Shown in pieces: positions 27,606 to 37,996 of a stretch of DNA of 64,000 nucleotides. A program made the translations under genes and the position numbers. Under the pieces are notes generated by a model. That model was not told the DNA's origin and did not search any database. It saw nothing but the letters and a program-made list of their open reading frames with translations. The stretch's first letter is position 1. The number at the start of each line of letters is the position of its first letter. Origin of the DNA: Terriglobus saanensis SP1PR4 (lineage in GTDB: Bacteria; Acidobacteriota; Terriglobia; Terriglobales; Acidobacteriaceae); the NCBI RefSeq assembly GCF_000179915.2, contig NC_014963.1, positions 1-64,000 of the forward strand, written 5' to 3'.

Positions 27606-28199
27606 ATGCGTCGATCTCATCTTGCCGCCGCGATCTTCATACTTCTAGCAGGCCCGGCTGCGTACGCGGACACGTTCAACGTCAATGCGGACTTCTTTCG
27701 GTATGAGCCAGGCTGCGTTAGCTGTGGCACCGGATCGCTCACAGGAACAGAAACGATCGATACCTCAAAAGGCGTCATCACGGATGCATCACTCACGGCC
27801 ACCCTCGACGGCGTGGTCTATACCTTCTCCGGTGCACCTGTGGATCAGCTTGCAGATCCGAACTCGGCCATTCCCGATGATCCGAAGAGATCGCCGCTTG
27901 CATATGTAGCAAAATTCTCGAACGGAACAGAAGAATTAGACCTGAACCTCTACATTGGGCTCACGGGTACATTGGTTGGTTACACGGGGGGAGATGTGTG
28001 CGGCATGGATGTCATTAACTGCAGCCCCGGAAACCAGAGCTACGAAGGCTTCCTCCTGAACGGAGGCGAAAAAACGTATCTCAATCAAGGGACGCTTACC
28101 GAAGCTCAGGTAGCCGTTACGCCTGAGCCGTCTGGTTTCGCTTTACTCTGTACAGGTCTGCTCGGTGTAGCGGGTGCGCTACGCCGTCGCATTCTGTAA
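27606..28199 (+). CDS. PEP-CTERM sorting domain protein
   Basis: This is a secreted protein with a signal peptide (LAAAIFILLAGPAAYA) and a C-terminal PEP-CTERM tail (VTPEPSGFALLCTGLLGVAG followed by LRRR). An AGGAGA site lies six bases before the ATG. Four cysteines (CVSCG near residue 37 and two near 137-143) may form disulfides after export. The mature middle region has no motif I recognise and is not evidently similar to the other PEP-CTERM protein at 1561. It converges with aroG. Confidence 0.87.
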   Translation: MRRSHLAAAIFILLAGPAAYADTFNVNADFFRYEPGCVSCGTGSLTGTETIDTSKGVITDASLTATLDGVVYTFSGAPVDQLADPNSAIPDDPKRSPLAYVAKFSNGTEELDLNLYIGLTGTLVGYTGGDVCGMDVINCSPGNQSYEGFLLNGGEKTYLNQGTLTEAQVAVTPEPSGFALLCTGLLGVAGALRRRIL

Positions 28200-28204
28200 C
28201 TCCC

Positions 28205-28234
28205 CGTACTGCGCAGCCTACACCTGCACAGTAC
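28205..28234. terminator. Convergent hairpin between PEP-CTERM and aroG genes
   Basis: Arms 28205-28216 and 28223-28234 pair at 11 of 12 positions around a 6-base loop. It lies across the aroG stop codon (28218-28220) and just after the PEP-CTERM stop, so it could terminate transcripts from both sides. There is no T-tract. Confidence 0.5.
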
Positions 28235-29297
28235 GCAGATTCGCTCGTCGCGTCTTGACAGCTCCGGCGAGTTCCCGCAGCAGCGTATGTGTCTCGGCCC
28301 AGTCGATGCACGCATCAGTGATGCTCTGTCCGTAGACTAATGCCCTTCCGTGAACAAGAGACTGCGATCCGGCAACAAGATTGCTCTCGATCATCACACC
28401 CATGATGTGATGTTCTGCACTTGCAGTAATCTGTTCGGCCACGTCGCGGCACACGGCTCCCTGCTTGCGATAGTCCTTGCCGCTGTTCGCATGGCTGCAG
28501 TCGATCATGATGCGCGGTGGTGCGCCTGCCTTTTGCATCTGTTCCGCAGTCGAAGCGACCGAGACCGCATCGTAGTTCGTGGTCTGCCGCCCACCGCGCA
28601 AAATCACATGGCAATCCGGATTGCCGGAGGTCAGAAGGATCGCGGCCTGCCCGGTCTCAGAAGTGCCTAGAAAAGTATGCGGATGATTCGCGGAGAGGAT
28701 TGCGTCAACCGCAATCTGTACATTGCCGGACGTGCCATTCTTGAAGCCCACCGGGCACGAAAGCCCGGAGGCAAGCTGGCGATGTACCTGGCTTTCGGTC
28801 GTGCGTGCGCCAATGGCTCCCCAGCTCACAAGATCGGAGACATACTGCGGCGAAATCATGTCGAGGAACTCCGTGCCCGCAGGAACTCCCATCTCCGCCA
28901 GATCCAGCAACAGACGACGCGCAATGCGCAGACCGTCGCTGATGCGGAAGGACTCGTCGAAGTAAGGATCGTTGATCAGTCCCTTCCATCCCAACGTGGT
29001 GCGCGGTTTTTCAAAGTAAACCCGCATCACGATCATGAGTTCGTCGGAAAGCTCCGCGATCGCTTCCTTCAACAACCCTGCATACTCGCGGGCCGCAACC
29101 GGATCGTGGATCGAGCAGGGACCGACCACGACGACCAGACGATCGTCCGTTCCGTCGAGGATGTCTACAATCTGGCGACGCGCCTCAAACACAGTGCGCG
29201 AAGCGTTGTCTGTGACAGACATCTCCTCCTCAAGGAAAATGGGAGGAAGAACAATTCTGCTGGATTTGATCCGAAGGTTATTTGTGGGATATGCCAT
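28218..29297 (-). CDS. aroG: 3-deoxy-7-phosphoheptulonate synthase (class I DAHP synthase)
   Basis: DAHP synthase joins phosphoenolpyruvate and erythrose 4-phosphate, the first step of aromatic amino acid synthesis. The 359-residue chain matches the AroF/G/H family from its N-terminus (NNLRIKSSRIVLPP) through VVVVGPCSIHDP, RVYFEKPRTTLGWKG, GARTTESQVHR, GFKNGTSGN and IDCSHANSGKD to SITDACIDW. These carry the substrate-site Arg, Lys and His residues and the metal ligands. Which aromatic amino acid inhibits it is not certain. It is divergent from the metal-related operon at 29362. Confidence 0.95.
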   Translation of the reverse strand: MAYPTNNLRIKSSRIVLPPIFLEEEMSVTDNASRTVFEARRQIVDILDGTDDRLVVVVGPCSIHDPVAAREYAGLLKEAIAELSDELMIVMRVYFEKPRTTLGWKGLINDPYFDESFRISDGLRIARRLLLDLAEMGVPAGTEFLDMISPQYVSDLVSWGAIGARTTESQVHRQLASGLSCPVGFKNGTSGNVQIAVDAILSANHPHTFLGTSETGQAAILLTSGNPDCHVILRGGRQTTNYDAVSVASTAEQMQKAGAPPRIMIDCSHANSGKDYRKQGAVCRDVAEQITASAEHHIMGVMIESNLVAGSQSLVHGRALVYGQSITDACIDWAETHTLLRELAGAVKTRRANLRTVQV

Positions 29298-29361
29298 GGC
29301 TGCTTAATCAGGATACTGCCTAATATCTGTCCGTGACGATGAGGCATATACTGAGAGGAGC

Positions 29362-29718
29362 ATGCGTCGTCTGGCCACTATTTTCGCGATCTTCATCCTG
29401 CTCTCGACCGCAGCGCCCCTACTGGCCTGCATGACAGATAGCACGATGAGCCAGAAAGAAAGCGCCTGCTGCCGTGCGATGCCTGGCAGATGCGACGGCA
29501 TGGAAGAGATGCGTTGCTGCCGGGCCCAGGTTCTGACTGACGAGCATCCTCAACTTGCAGTCTCTGCTCCGATGATCGACCTTCATCTTGCGGTAGTCGC
29601 GTGGCTTGAGCCGTTTGTCTCCGAAGTCCGGAATGTCCCGCTCTCCGTTCTTGGGATAGCCGATGCGCACTCGCCGCCGGGCTTGGTCATCGCGAGAATA
29701 ACTGTCCTTCGAATCTGA
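29362..29718 (+). CDS. Secreted Cys-rich small protein
   Basis: I do not recognise a family. The 118-residue protein starts with a signal peptide (TIFAIFILLSTAAPLLAC; the Cys at the end could also be a lipobox-like site) and has six cysteines in the first 55 residues: 23, 36-37 (SACCRAM), 44 and 52-53 (RCCRAQ), interspersed with Met residues (MTDSTMSQ, MEEM). That pattern suggests binding of a soft metal such as copper or mercury outside the cytoplasm. A GAGAGGAG site precedes the ATG by one base. It leads a run of four same-strand genes ending at 31581. Confidence 0.75.
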   Translation: MRRLATIFAIFILLSTAAPLLACMTDSTMSQKESACCRAMPGRCDGMEEMRCCRAQVLTDEHPQLAVSAPMIDLHLAVVAWLEPFVSEVRNVPLSVLGIADAHSPPGLVIARITVLRI

Positions 29719-29792
29719 TTCGCTCCTTGATCCGATGACCTGCACACCTGGCGTGTGCCTGTGCCTCATTTGGTTCAAACAAAGGAGCATCG

Positions 29793-30650
29793 ATGAAATC
29801 CCTTATGGCCCTGGCCTGTGCATTCGCACTGCCCGGCATCGCTCTGGCCGCTGATCACGGCCCTGTCTTCAGTTATGCAACCCCCGTAAACTCGCAGCGG
29901 GAACTTAGCTTCGATACCGGCATCTTTGGTCGAAGCGGCTCCCACGGAATACAGCTTTCGACCGGTTCGAGCTTCGGATACGGCCTCACGCCGCACGTGA
30001 CGGTCAACGCCTTTCTGCCGGCGACCTTTGGTAGCGGATCACTGCCCGAGAACCGCATTGTGTCCGGGAGCGAATGGTCCGCCAGCACCTCGTGGCGTTT
30101 TTTCCACTCCGTCACCAGCGTCGGAAAACGAATTGAATCGACCGCGTCGCTTGGCGTTGTCGTTCCTGGTCCGCAGCAGGACTCTGGTGTACTCGCCAGC
30201 CTCCATCGCGCTCCCGGAGTCGCCGGAAGTTTGGCGACTGGCCTCGCTTCAAGAAGCCAGTACCTCTGGGTCGGTGGCGGCTATACGAGGTTTGCAGAAG
30301 CATCGGAAGATCGCCGCCCCGATACCCTCTCGTGGAGTGGAGTCTATGGATATCGTCCAGCGAAACTTCGTCGTGGATACAACCAGTGGGACTATCGAGG
30401 CTTTGCAGAGCTGACCGGAGAGCACACCGGGAACGTTCTGAAGAGTGGCGCGATTCTGCCGGACAGCAGCACGACAACCGTCTGGCTCGGACCCTCCGTT
30501 CTCGCGATCTTCAAAAACGTCTCTATCTCTGGTGGCATGCAGGCACCTGTCTTCCGCGACGCTTCGGACTCGATCTACGGACGGGAGCATCTTCGCTTCG
30601 CCATCAACTTCAGCTATCTCAAATACTCCTCACACACCAGCTCCCATTGA
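29793..30650 (+). CDS. Probable outer-membrane protein of a metal-related operon
   Basis: I do not recognise a named family. The 285-residue protein has a signal peptide (MKSLMALACAFALPGIALA) and then a chain of alternating strands rich in Gly, Ser and aromatic residues (LSFDTGIFGRSGSHGIQL, LWVGGGYTRF), ending in FAINFSYLKYSS. That pattern suits an outer-membrane beta-barrel. An AAAGGAGC site (29782-29789) precedes the ATG. It lies between the Cys-rich protein gene (74 bases upstream) and the MerP-like gene (11 bases downstream), so a role in the same metal-handling process is inferred. Confidence 0.7.
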   Translation: MKSLMALACAFALPGIALAADHGPVFSYATPVNSQRELSFDTGIFGRSGSHGIQLSTGSSFGYGLTPHVTVNAFLPATFGSGSLPENRIVSGSEWSASTSWRFFHSVTSVGKRIESTASLGVVVPGPQQDSGVLASLHRAPGVAGSLATGLASRSQYLWVGGGYTRFAEASEDRRPDTLSWSGVYGYRPAKLRRGYNQWDYRGFAELTGEHTGNVLKSGAILPDSSTTTVWLGPSVLAIFKNVSISGGMQAPVFRDASDSIYGREHLRFAINFSYLKYSSHTSSH

Positions 30651-30661
30651 AAGGAAGCACC

Positions 30662-31153
30662 ATGAAAAAAATGAATGCAGTAGTGTTCTTCGCTTTGCTC
30701 CCCTTCTCCGCTCATGCGGAGTATGAGCAGGTCAACCTTACGGTCTTCGGGATGGACTGTGCCCCTTGCGCCCATGCGATTCACGTTTCGATGAAAGGAA
30801 TTCAGGGCGTAAACGAGGTCGATGTTGACCTTAACACCGGCCTCGTCGCCATCAAGCTAACCCCAGGTAACAACGCCTCGATGAAGCAGTTCAACCAGGC
30901 AGTAGAGAAGAATGGATTCACCCACAAAGACGCGGAGATCATCGTCAGGGGAAAACTGGCAGGTACGGCGAGCGCCCCGGTTTTGGAAATCTCTGGCACT
31001 CAGGACCGCTTTGCTCTGTCTCCAATGGCTGCCAATCTGGATATGGCCACACTCCTCGGTAAAACCGTGACCGTCAGTGGAGTACTTCCGCAAGCCCCTA
31101 AAGGGACAGTCTCCGGCACGCTACGGTACAAGACGATTACGGAGGCCCGATGA
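30662..31153 (+). CDS. Periplasmic MerP-like heavy-metal-associated domain protein
   Basis: The protein has a signal peptide (AVVFFALLPFSAHA) followed by a heavy-metal-associated domain with the metal site GMDCAPC (Cys33 and Cys36), as in MerP and CopZ. The HMA fold continues for about 65 residues (HAIHVSMKGIQGVNEVDVDL). Another 70 residues after it have no motif I recognise, so it is longer than classical MerP. AAAGGAAGC (30651-30659) precedes the ATG. Its last four bases overlap the start of the MerT-like gene, so the two are translationally coupled and likely act together. Confidence 0.88.
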   Translation: MKKMNAVVFFALLPFSAHAEYEQVNLTVFGMDCAPCAHAIHVSMKGIQGVNEVDVDLNTGLVAIKLTPGNNASMKQFNQAVEKNGFTHKDAEIIVRGKLAGTASAPVLEISGTQDRFALSPMAANLDMATLLGKTVTVSGVLPQAPKGTVSGTLRYKTITEAR

Positions 31154-31581
31154 ACTCAACACCTGTTCCTCTCGCTCCAGAGGAAAGCGCCAGACGAGCG
31201 GCCCTGCTTAACTATTTCTCTCTGTTCAGTTCGTTCAGCACACTCATCTGTTGTGCTCTGCCATCCGTTCTGGTGCTGCTCGGAATGGGCACAGCGGTCG
31301 CTTCCTTGCTGTCTGCCGCGCCGTGGCTTGTGAGCTTGTCCCGTCACAAGATATGGAGCTTCAGCATTGCAGGAACGCTGATCGCGGTGAGCTTTGTCAT
31401 GACCTATGTCGTAGCGCCACGCCTTCAGCGTGGTGACGCCTGTGCAGCGGACGATCCGACGACGTGCGGTGAAGTCAGCAAGCTAAGCCGGGTCGTTCTC
31501 TGGGGCTCCGCTCTTATTTGGAGTGGAGGCTTCTTTGTGGCTTATCTGCTCGGACCGATACTGGAACATATGGATCGGTAA
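31150..31581 (+). CDS. MerT-like inner-membrane protein
   Basis: The 143-residue protein has three membrane spans, near residues 30-60, 68-90 and 112-136. Vicinal Cys34-Cys35 lie in the first span (STLICCALPSVLVLLGMG) and two more cysteines, 98 and 106, lie in the loop before the last span. This is the four-cysteine plan of the mercuric transporter MerT, although overall similarity cannot be judged here. The gene overlaps the MerP-like gene by four bases. A MerT/MerP pair moves metal thiolates across the membrane; here no mercuric reductase or MerR lies nearby, so the metal and the direction of transport are open. Confidence 0.75.
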   Translation: MNSTPVPLAPEESARRAALLNYFSLFSSFSTLICCALPSVLVLLGMGTAVASLLSAAPWLVSLSRHKIWSFSIAGTLIAVSFVMTYVVAPRLQRGDACAADDPTTCGEVSKLSRVVLWGSALIWSGGFFVAYLLGPILEHMDR

Positions 31582-31584
31582 TCC

Positions 31585-31616
31585 TCAAGCCGGGATGACG
31601 ATTCATCCCGGCTTGA
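31585..31616 (+). terminator. Perfect 14-bp hairpin ending the MerT/MerP-like operon
   Basis: Arms 31585-31598 and 31603-31616 are exact reverse complements around the 4-base loop CGAT, starting three bases after the MerT-like stop. No T-tract follows, so it may work with another factor or stabilise the 3' end. Confidence 0.65.
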
Positions 31617-31738
31617 GACTCAGCTTAGAGCATTACGTCATCCCTCGATCTTCTCCAACTCAGCCGCATCTCCTATGCCAAAGGCATCGTCACCGTAGAC
31701 ACGGGTCGTGCCACATCCGTTCAAAAGAACGAGGCTGA

Positions 31739-31850
31739 TTCTTATTCAACTCACTCTCTCAAACGCAGCAATCACCTCAGGCGAATCGGGTTTCGTCGCT
31801 GGCTCAAACCGCCCGCTGGCGTACCGTTGCGTACGAGCTTGTAGTGGATT
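31739..31850 (-). pseudogene. Fragment of a glutathione peroxidase gene
   Basis: This stretch matches the 3' end of the intact glutathione peroxidase gene at 33877-34443. The encoded tail RFEPATKPDSPEVIAA appears in both, as does the nucleotide stretch around TTATTCAACTCACTCTC. The similarity covers roughly 110 bases and is then lost on both sides, and the end carries a small insertion or deletion. No start codon or catalytic part is present, so it is a decayed or truncated duplicate, not a gene. Confidence 0.8.
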
Positions 31851-31852
31851 CT

Positions 31853-32431
31853 TTAGAAGCTGAACGAAACACCCGCTTTGGCATTGAAGTCGTTGCGCGG
31901 ATCGCCTTTCGGATAAAGGAGCACCCACTCTGCGGGTGTAGTCGTAAGTGCAAAGTGTCTCCTAACCGGGATCGTCAGGTTAAACCCGGCATTGAACGCG
32001 AACTGATTCGTAACTCCGGCGTTCGACGACCTCACATCCCCAGCCTCGGCAAAAACGCCGGGTCGGACCCTGGCCCGCGCAAATAAGGTCTTCTGCAGAC
32101 CCGCCGTAAATCCGTGCGAATTGAGCGAGCCTTTCTTCGTAACGCCATAGTAGTTTGTAAAATCGGCAAAGACGCTGAAGTGCCGCCGCAGATTCCAACT
32201 GGGACGCACATACCAGCCGTTGAGATGGACACGCTCTCCAGCGCCTACGTCCGCATACAGGTACGTCCATCCAAAGCCCACGGCCCCTCGCGGTGGCTTC
32301 AGCTTTACCTCTTGCAAATTCTGCGTCCGTACGACCAACGACCCGCACAGCAAACCCAACAAAACGATCCAGACTTTAGAGCGGAACAACAACAGTCTCC
32401 TTCTTCGGTAGCGAGCGGAGAAAATCTTCAC
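31853..32431 (-). CDS. Probable outer-membrane beta-barrel protein
   Basis: The 192-residue protein starts with a long basic leader (ARYRRRRLLLFRSK), a hydrophobic segment (VWIVLLGLLCGSLVV) and then alternating strands (GWTYLYADVGAGERVHLNGW, FSVFADFTNYYG, HGFTAGLQ). It ends in a Phe (AGVSFSF), as many outer-membrane barrels do. The likely start is GTG at 32431, inside the 3' end of the bicupin gene, a 56-base overlap; no later in-frame ATG exists. The overlap suggests co-transcription and coupling with the bicupin gene. Function unknown. Confidence 0.65.
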   Translation of the reverse strand: MKIFSARYRRRRLLLFRSKVWIVLLGLLCGSLVVRTQNLQEVKLKPPRGAVGFGWTYLYADVGAGERVHLNGWYVRPSWNLRRHFSVFADFTNYYGVTKKGSLNSHGFTAGLQKTLFARARVRPGVFAEAGDVRSSNAGVTNQFAFNAGFNLTIPVRRHFALTTTPAEWVLLYPKGDPRNDFNAKAGVSFSF

Positions 32432-33665
32432 CCGTGTTCAGGTGCTCGTTCACCAGCCGCCGTGGCGTGTGCGCGAGCCATTCCGTGGCGGAGATGTCCT
32501 GGTACTCACCGAGCGGAAACAGCTCGATAAACACCAGGTCTTCATCTCCCGTATTCTCGATATAGTGTGGCCGCGAGATGTCGATATATCCCACATCGCC
32601 CGTAGTGAAGTCCATCGTGCGCGCCTTCGCACCAGCCTCAAAAATGGTCATGCGTCCCTTCCCTGAGACGTAGTACTGCCACTCCGGCGCTAGCGGGTGC
32701 CAGTGCAACTCGCGCAATCCGCCAGGCTTCAGCCGCACGAGGGCCGCAGCGATGTTTGTGACGGGGAAGACCTTGTTATCGATGATCTTCACCTCACCGC
32801 CCGCAGTGACTTTGGTCGGTTTCATCGCGCCGGGCCGGAAGACGAACTTCTCATGGATCGCTCCCGTTCCCTGCGCCGTCTGCTCCTGCTCTTCCTGTAA
32901 TGAACGCGGCTCATCAGTTGCGAAGATATACAGTTTTTCTTTTGGCAGCTTGTCGAATGTTGCTTCTGGCGTGTTGAAGTTCTTCGCCAACACTTCCTTC
33001 GGTGTGTGCTTGAACCAATCGCTCAGCAGAAACGTAGAGAACTCATCGAAATCGCCCTGGTTGAACACCAGCAGAAATTTGCACCCGTCCGGCCCCAACC
33101 CCTGGATCGAGTGCGGAAGCCCGCCCGGAAACAGCCAGAGGTCGCCTTCATGTACATCATTCACAAAAGCCTTCCCCTCCGGATCCACGGCTGTAATGCG
33201 CGCCGAGCCGTAAATCATGAACGCCCACTCGGCGGAGACGTGCCAATGGAGCTCGCGCACACCGCCCGCGATCAGGCGCATTTCAACGCCGGCCATGGTC
33301 TTGGACACGGCCAGCTCACGCACGGTGACCTGCCGCGTCCAGCCGCCACTGTCGATCTCCTTGTGCGCAAGGTCGAATGAGTACTTGAAGGGCGGCACCG
33401 TGCCGCCGTCCGTCTCCGGCGCCCACACGGAATCCGGCTCCAGCTTGTCCTGGACTGTGTTGCTCGGACCCGGCTGCTGCTCGTTGGGAAAATGATGGTC
33501 GGGCGATCGCGGCACGTGAGTCTGTTCCTGCGCAGCGGCAATCGGTACGGCAACCGCGGCGGCGATCGCCGCGCCTGTCGCTGTCAAAAAGCTGCGCCGC
33601 GAATGCGATATCTCCGGCGTATGCTCATCTGCGTCTTCACGATGAAAGGAAGATTTCAGTTTCAT
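32376..33665 (-). CDS. Exported bicupin of the oxalate decarboxylase family
   Basis: This is a two-cupin protein like OxdC, a manganese enzyme that converts oxalate to formate and carbon dioxide. Each cupin has a full metal site: His140, His142, Glu146, His185 and His321, His323, Glu328, His367. The lid segment that carries the OxdC catalytic Glu reads DEFS (207-210) in place of SENS, with Glu208 retained, so decarboxylase rather than oxidase activity is plausible. The N-terminus has a twin-arginine-type signal (SRRSFLTATG then an Ala-rich stretch), so it is exported. At 429 residues it is of family length plus leader. Confidence 0.9.
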   Translation of the reverse strand: MKLKSSFHREDADEHTPEISHSRRSFLTATGAAIAAAVAVPIAAAQEQTHVPRSPDHHFPNEQQPGPSNTVQDKLEPDSVWAPETDGGTVPPFKYSFDLAHKEIDSGGWTRQVTVRELAVSKTMAGVEMRLIAGGVRELHWHVSAEWAFMIYGSARITAVDPEGKAFVNDVHEGDLWLFPGGLPHSIQGLGPDGCKFLLVFNQGDFDEFSTFLLSDWFKHTPKEVLAKNFNTPEATFDKLPKEKLYIFATDEPRSLQEEQEQTAQGTGAIHEKFVFRPGAMKPTKVTAGGEVKIIDNKVFPVTNIAAALVRLKPGGLRELHWHPLAPEWQYYVSGKGRMTIFEAGAKARTMDFTTGDVGYIDISRPHYIENTGDEDLVFIELFPLGEYQDISATEWLAHTPRRLVNEHLNTGEDFLRSLPKKETVVVPL

Positions 33666-33876
33666 ACCGCATTAGACGGCTTCAAGCCATCGCTGGGGTT
33701 CTTATGTCCTGAGATTGCGCTGTAGTTACTGTCCTTTCGTGGCCTGGGTTGAGGCTGCAATCAGGGACATACAAATCAGAGGACACACGAAGCTGAAGCA
33801 TCGCGTCCATGGCCGGCACAAACGCAATGGCCCGCGCAGGAACACCCGCGCGGGCCGCGCACCAGCAGACCAAAAA

Positions 33877-34443
33877 CTATTTCTTATTCAACTCACTCTC
33901 AATGGCAGCGATCACCTCAGGCGAATCGGGTTTTGTCGCTGGTTCAAAACGATCCACCGGTGTTCCGTTGCGTGCGATAAGAAACTTGGTAAAGTTCCAC
34001 TTGATGTCGCCGCCCAGGGAGGGATTCGTCGTTTTGTCCGTCAGGTAGTGATACAGCGGCGTCTGGTCTGCACCCACCACCGAGACCTTCGACATCATCG
34101 GAAACGTCACATGATACTTGCGGCTGCAGAAGGTCTTGATCTCGGCCTCCGTTCCCGACTCCTGGTTGGCAAAGTTATTCGCCGGGACGCCAACGATGAC
34201 GAGTCCCTTGTCTTTGTACTTTTCGTACACGGCCTCAAGCGCGGCGTACTGCGGTGTGAAACCGCAGGCGCTCGCCACATTGACCACAAGCAGGACCTTC
34301 CCCTTGTAGGTCGCAAGGGAGGTCGGCTGGCCATCGATCGTCTTGAGTTTGTAGTTGTAGACCGGCGTCGCCGTTCCGGCATATGCCGCAAGAGTGGTGC
34401 CAAGCAAGAACAACATGAATTGTTTCCGCACAGGAGTCCTCAT
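33877..34443 (-). CDS. Periplasmic glutathione peroxidase-family protein
   Basis: The protein is a Cys-type glutathione/thioredoxin peroxidase that reduces hydroperoxides. The peroxidatic Cys60 lies in NVASACGFTPQY, and the other tetrad residues are Gln94 (NNFANQE), Trp149 and Asn150 (IKWNFTKFL). An N-terminal signal peptide (FMLFLLGTTLAAYAG) places it outside the cytoplasm. At 188 residues it is normal after removal of the leader. It is divergent from katG, with a 313-base spacer, and a truncated copy of its 3' end lies at 31739-31850. Confidence 0.92.
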   Translation of the reverse strand: MRTPVRKQFMLFLLGTTLAAYAGTATPVYNYKLKTIDGQPTSLATYKGKVLLVVNVASACGFTPQYAALEAVYEKYKDKGLVIVGVPANNFANQESGTEAEIKTFCSRKYHVTFPMMSKVSVVGADQTPLYHYLTDKTTNPSLGGDIKWNFTKFLIARNGTPVDRFEPATKPDSPEVIAAIESELNKK

Positions 34444-36994
<2,551 letters not shown>

Positions 36995-37302
36995 TCCTGA
37001 AAAGGCAGCAGAACTATCGATCTACCACTGGCCCGCGCAAATCGCGCGGGCCAGTTTCGTTTGGATGCTCCGGTTTGAGAAATCGGACCGGCGGGCCAAA
37101 GTCAGCACCTTCTGAATCTTGAAGTTTTTCTGGATAGGTAAAGCGATGCGCGTTTTGCAGGACTCATTCTTCCAGATAGGCCAAACCCTCTCAATGAGCG
37201 CATTGGCCTGCTGTCAATCCGCTGTCACGTGACGGTGGATCTTCGCTTAGCGATATTGCGCTGTCTACGCGCGAATCAATGTCGTGCTGCTTTTGAGAAC
37301 AT
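36995..37302. other. Spacer after katG
   Basis: These 308 bases hold the katG terminator at 37028-37062 and otherwise no convincing gene. A short frame from 37146 (starting MRVLQDSFFQIGQ) is open for only 28 codons and could be a remnant of a longer gene, but I cannot name it. Confidence 0.4.
37028..37062 (+). terminator. Rho-independent terminator of katG
   Basis: Arms 37028-37038 and 37044-37054 pair perfectly over 11 bases around a 5-base loop and are followed by TTTCGTTT. The hairpin lies 34 bases after the katG stop. Confidence 0.85.
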
Positions 37303-37734
37303 CTAAGGATGATGTGCGGTGCTAACTCTAGGGGGATATAAGGTAAGCCACCAGATAGCAATCAGAACGCCGGTGTCGCCGAATGCGTGGAACCAACGCA
37401 CACTCCATAGTGTCGAAACGGGTGTGGGGTTCACCACACTTCGCAGAACTTCATTCACGGCCAATTTACTTGCGGGAGTGTCAGCGTACTGGACAATTAC
37501 CTGCTGCACTTTGTTTTGCGCTGTCTGAGCACGTTCAAGAGCGAGATCATTCACCACCGCAAAGCTTATGAATCCAGATGAAACGAATAACGCGGCAATG
37601 ATGCTCTTGGGGGTGTGTTTTATGCCACCCCAAAACGCGACAAGTCCCAGGAGCACGGTGAGGTACGCGCCCCAAAGTTCCTGCGTGGCATGTAAACGGT
37701 CGAAGTAAAATTTTACAAGTTCTTCGAAAGTCAT
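37303..37734 (-). CDS. Small membrane protein of unknown function
   Basis: I do not recognise a family. From the ATG at 37734 the product has 143 residues and three likely membrane spans: near 18-35 (GAYLTVLLGLVAFWGG), 42-58 (SIIAALFVSSGFISFAV) and 117-132 (GVLIAIWWLTLYPP). A charged segment between the second and third spans (LERAQTAQNKVQQVIVQYAD) looks helical. The start is set by AGGAGG nine bases upstream; the frame is open 96 codons further without support. The gene stands alone between katG and the LysR remnant. Confidence 0.72.
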   Translation of the reverse strand: MTFEELVKFYFDRLHATQELWGAYLTVLLGLVAFWGGIKHTPKSIIAALFVSSGFISFAVVNDLALERAQTAQNKVQQVIVQYADTPASKLAVNEVLRSVVNPTPVSTLWSVRWFHAFGDTGVLIAIWWLTLYPPRVSTAHHP

Positions 37735-37996
37735 GAAGACATCCCTCCTGAGGAGGAAACATCGTAAATCGTCGAACTTGGGAAAAATCGGGCGACCGAT
37801 AATTAAAAACCTGGGAAATCGATAGCCAGAAGTCACGCGTGTCGCCCGGAGTGCTCCTGGATTCATGCCAAATCGCCAATGCACTCCCCAATCCTGATTT
37901 AAGAACGAAATGCCCACTTCTCGTACGGGATCGTCAATCGATCCGATGCGCGCTGGTCGTACCTTCAAAGAATTCGGGCCGGAAACAGACGAACCT

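Noticed and set aside
31617-31738. A minus-strand coding-like stretch (NGCGTTRVYGDD) just beyond the peroxidase fragment
   Set aside because: It reads well for about 30 codons but has no start codon, and I cannot match it to a family, so it may be debris of another gene or chance.
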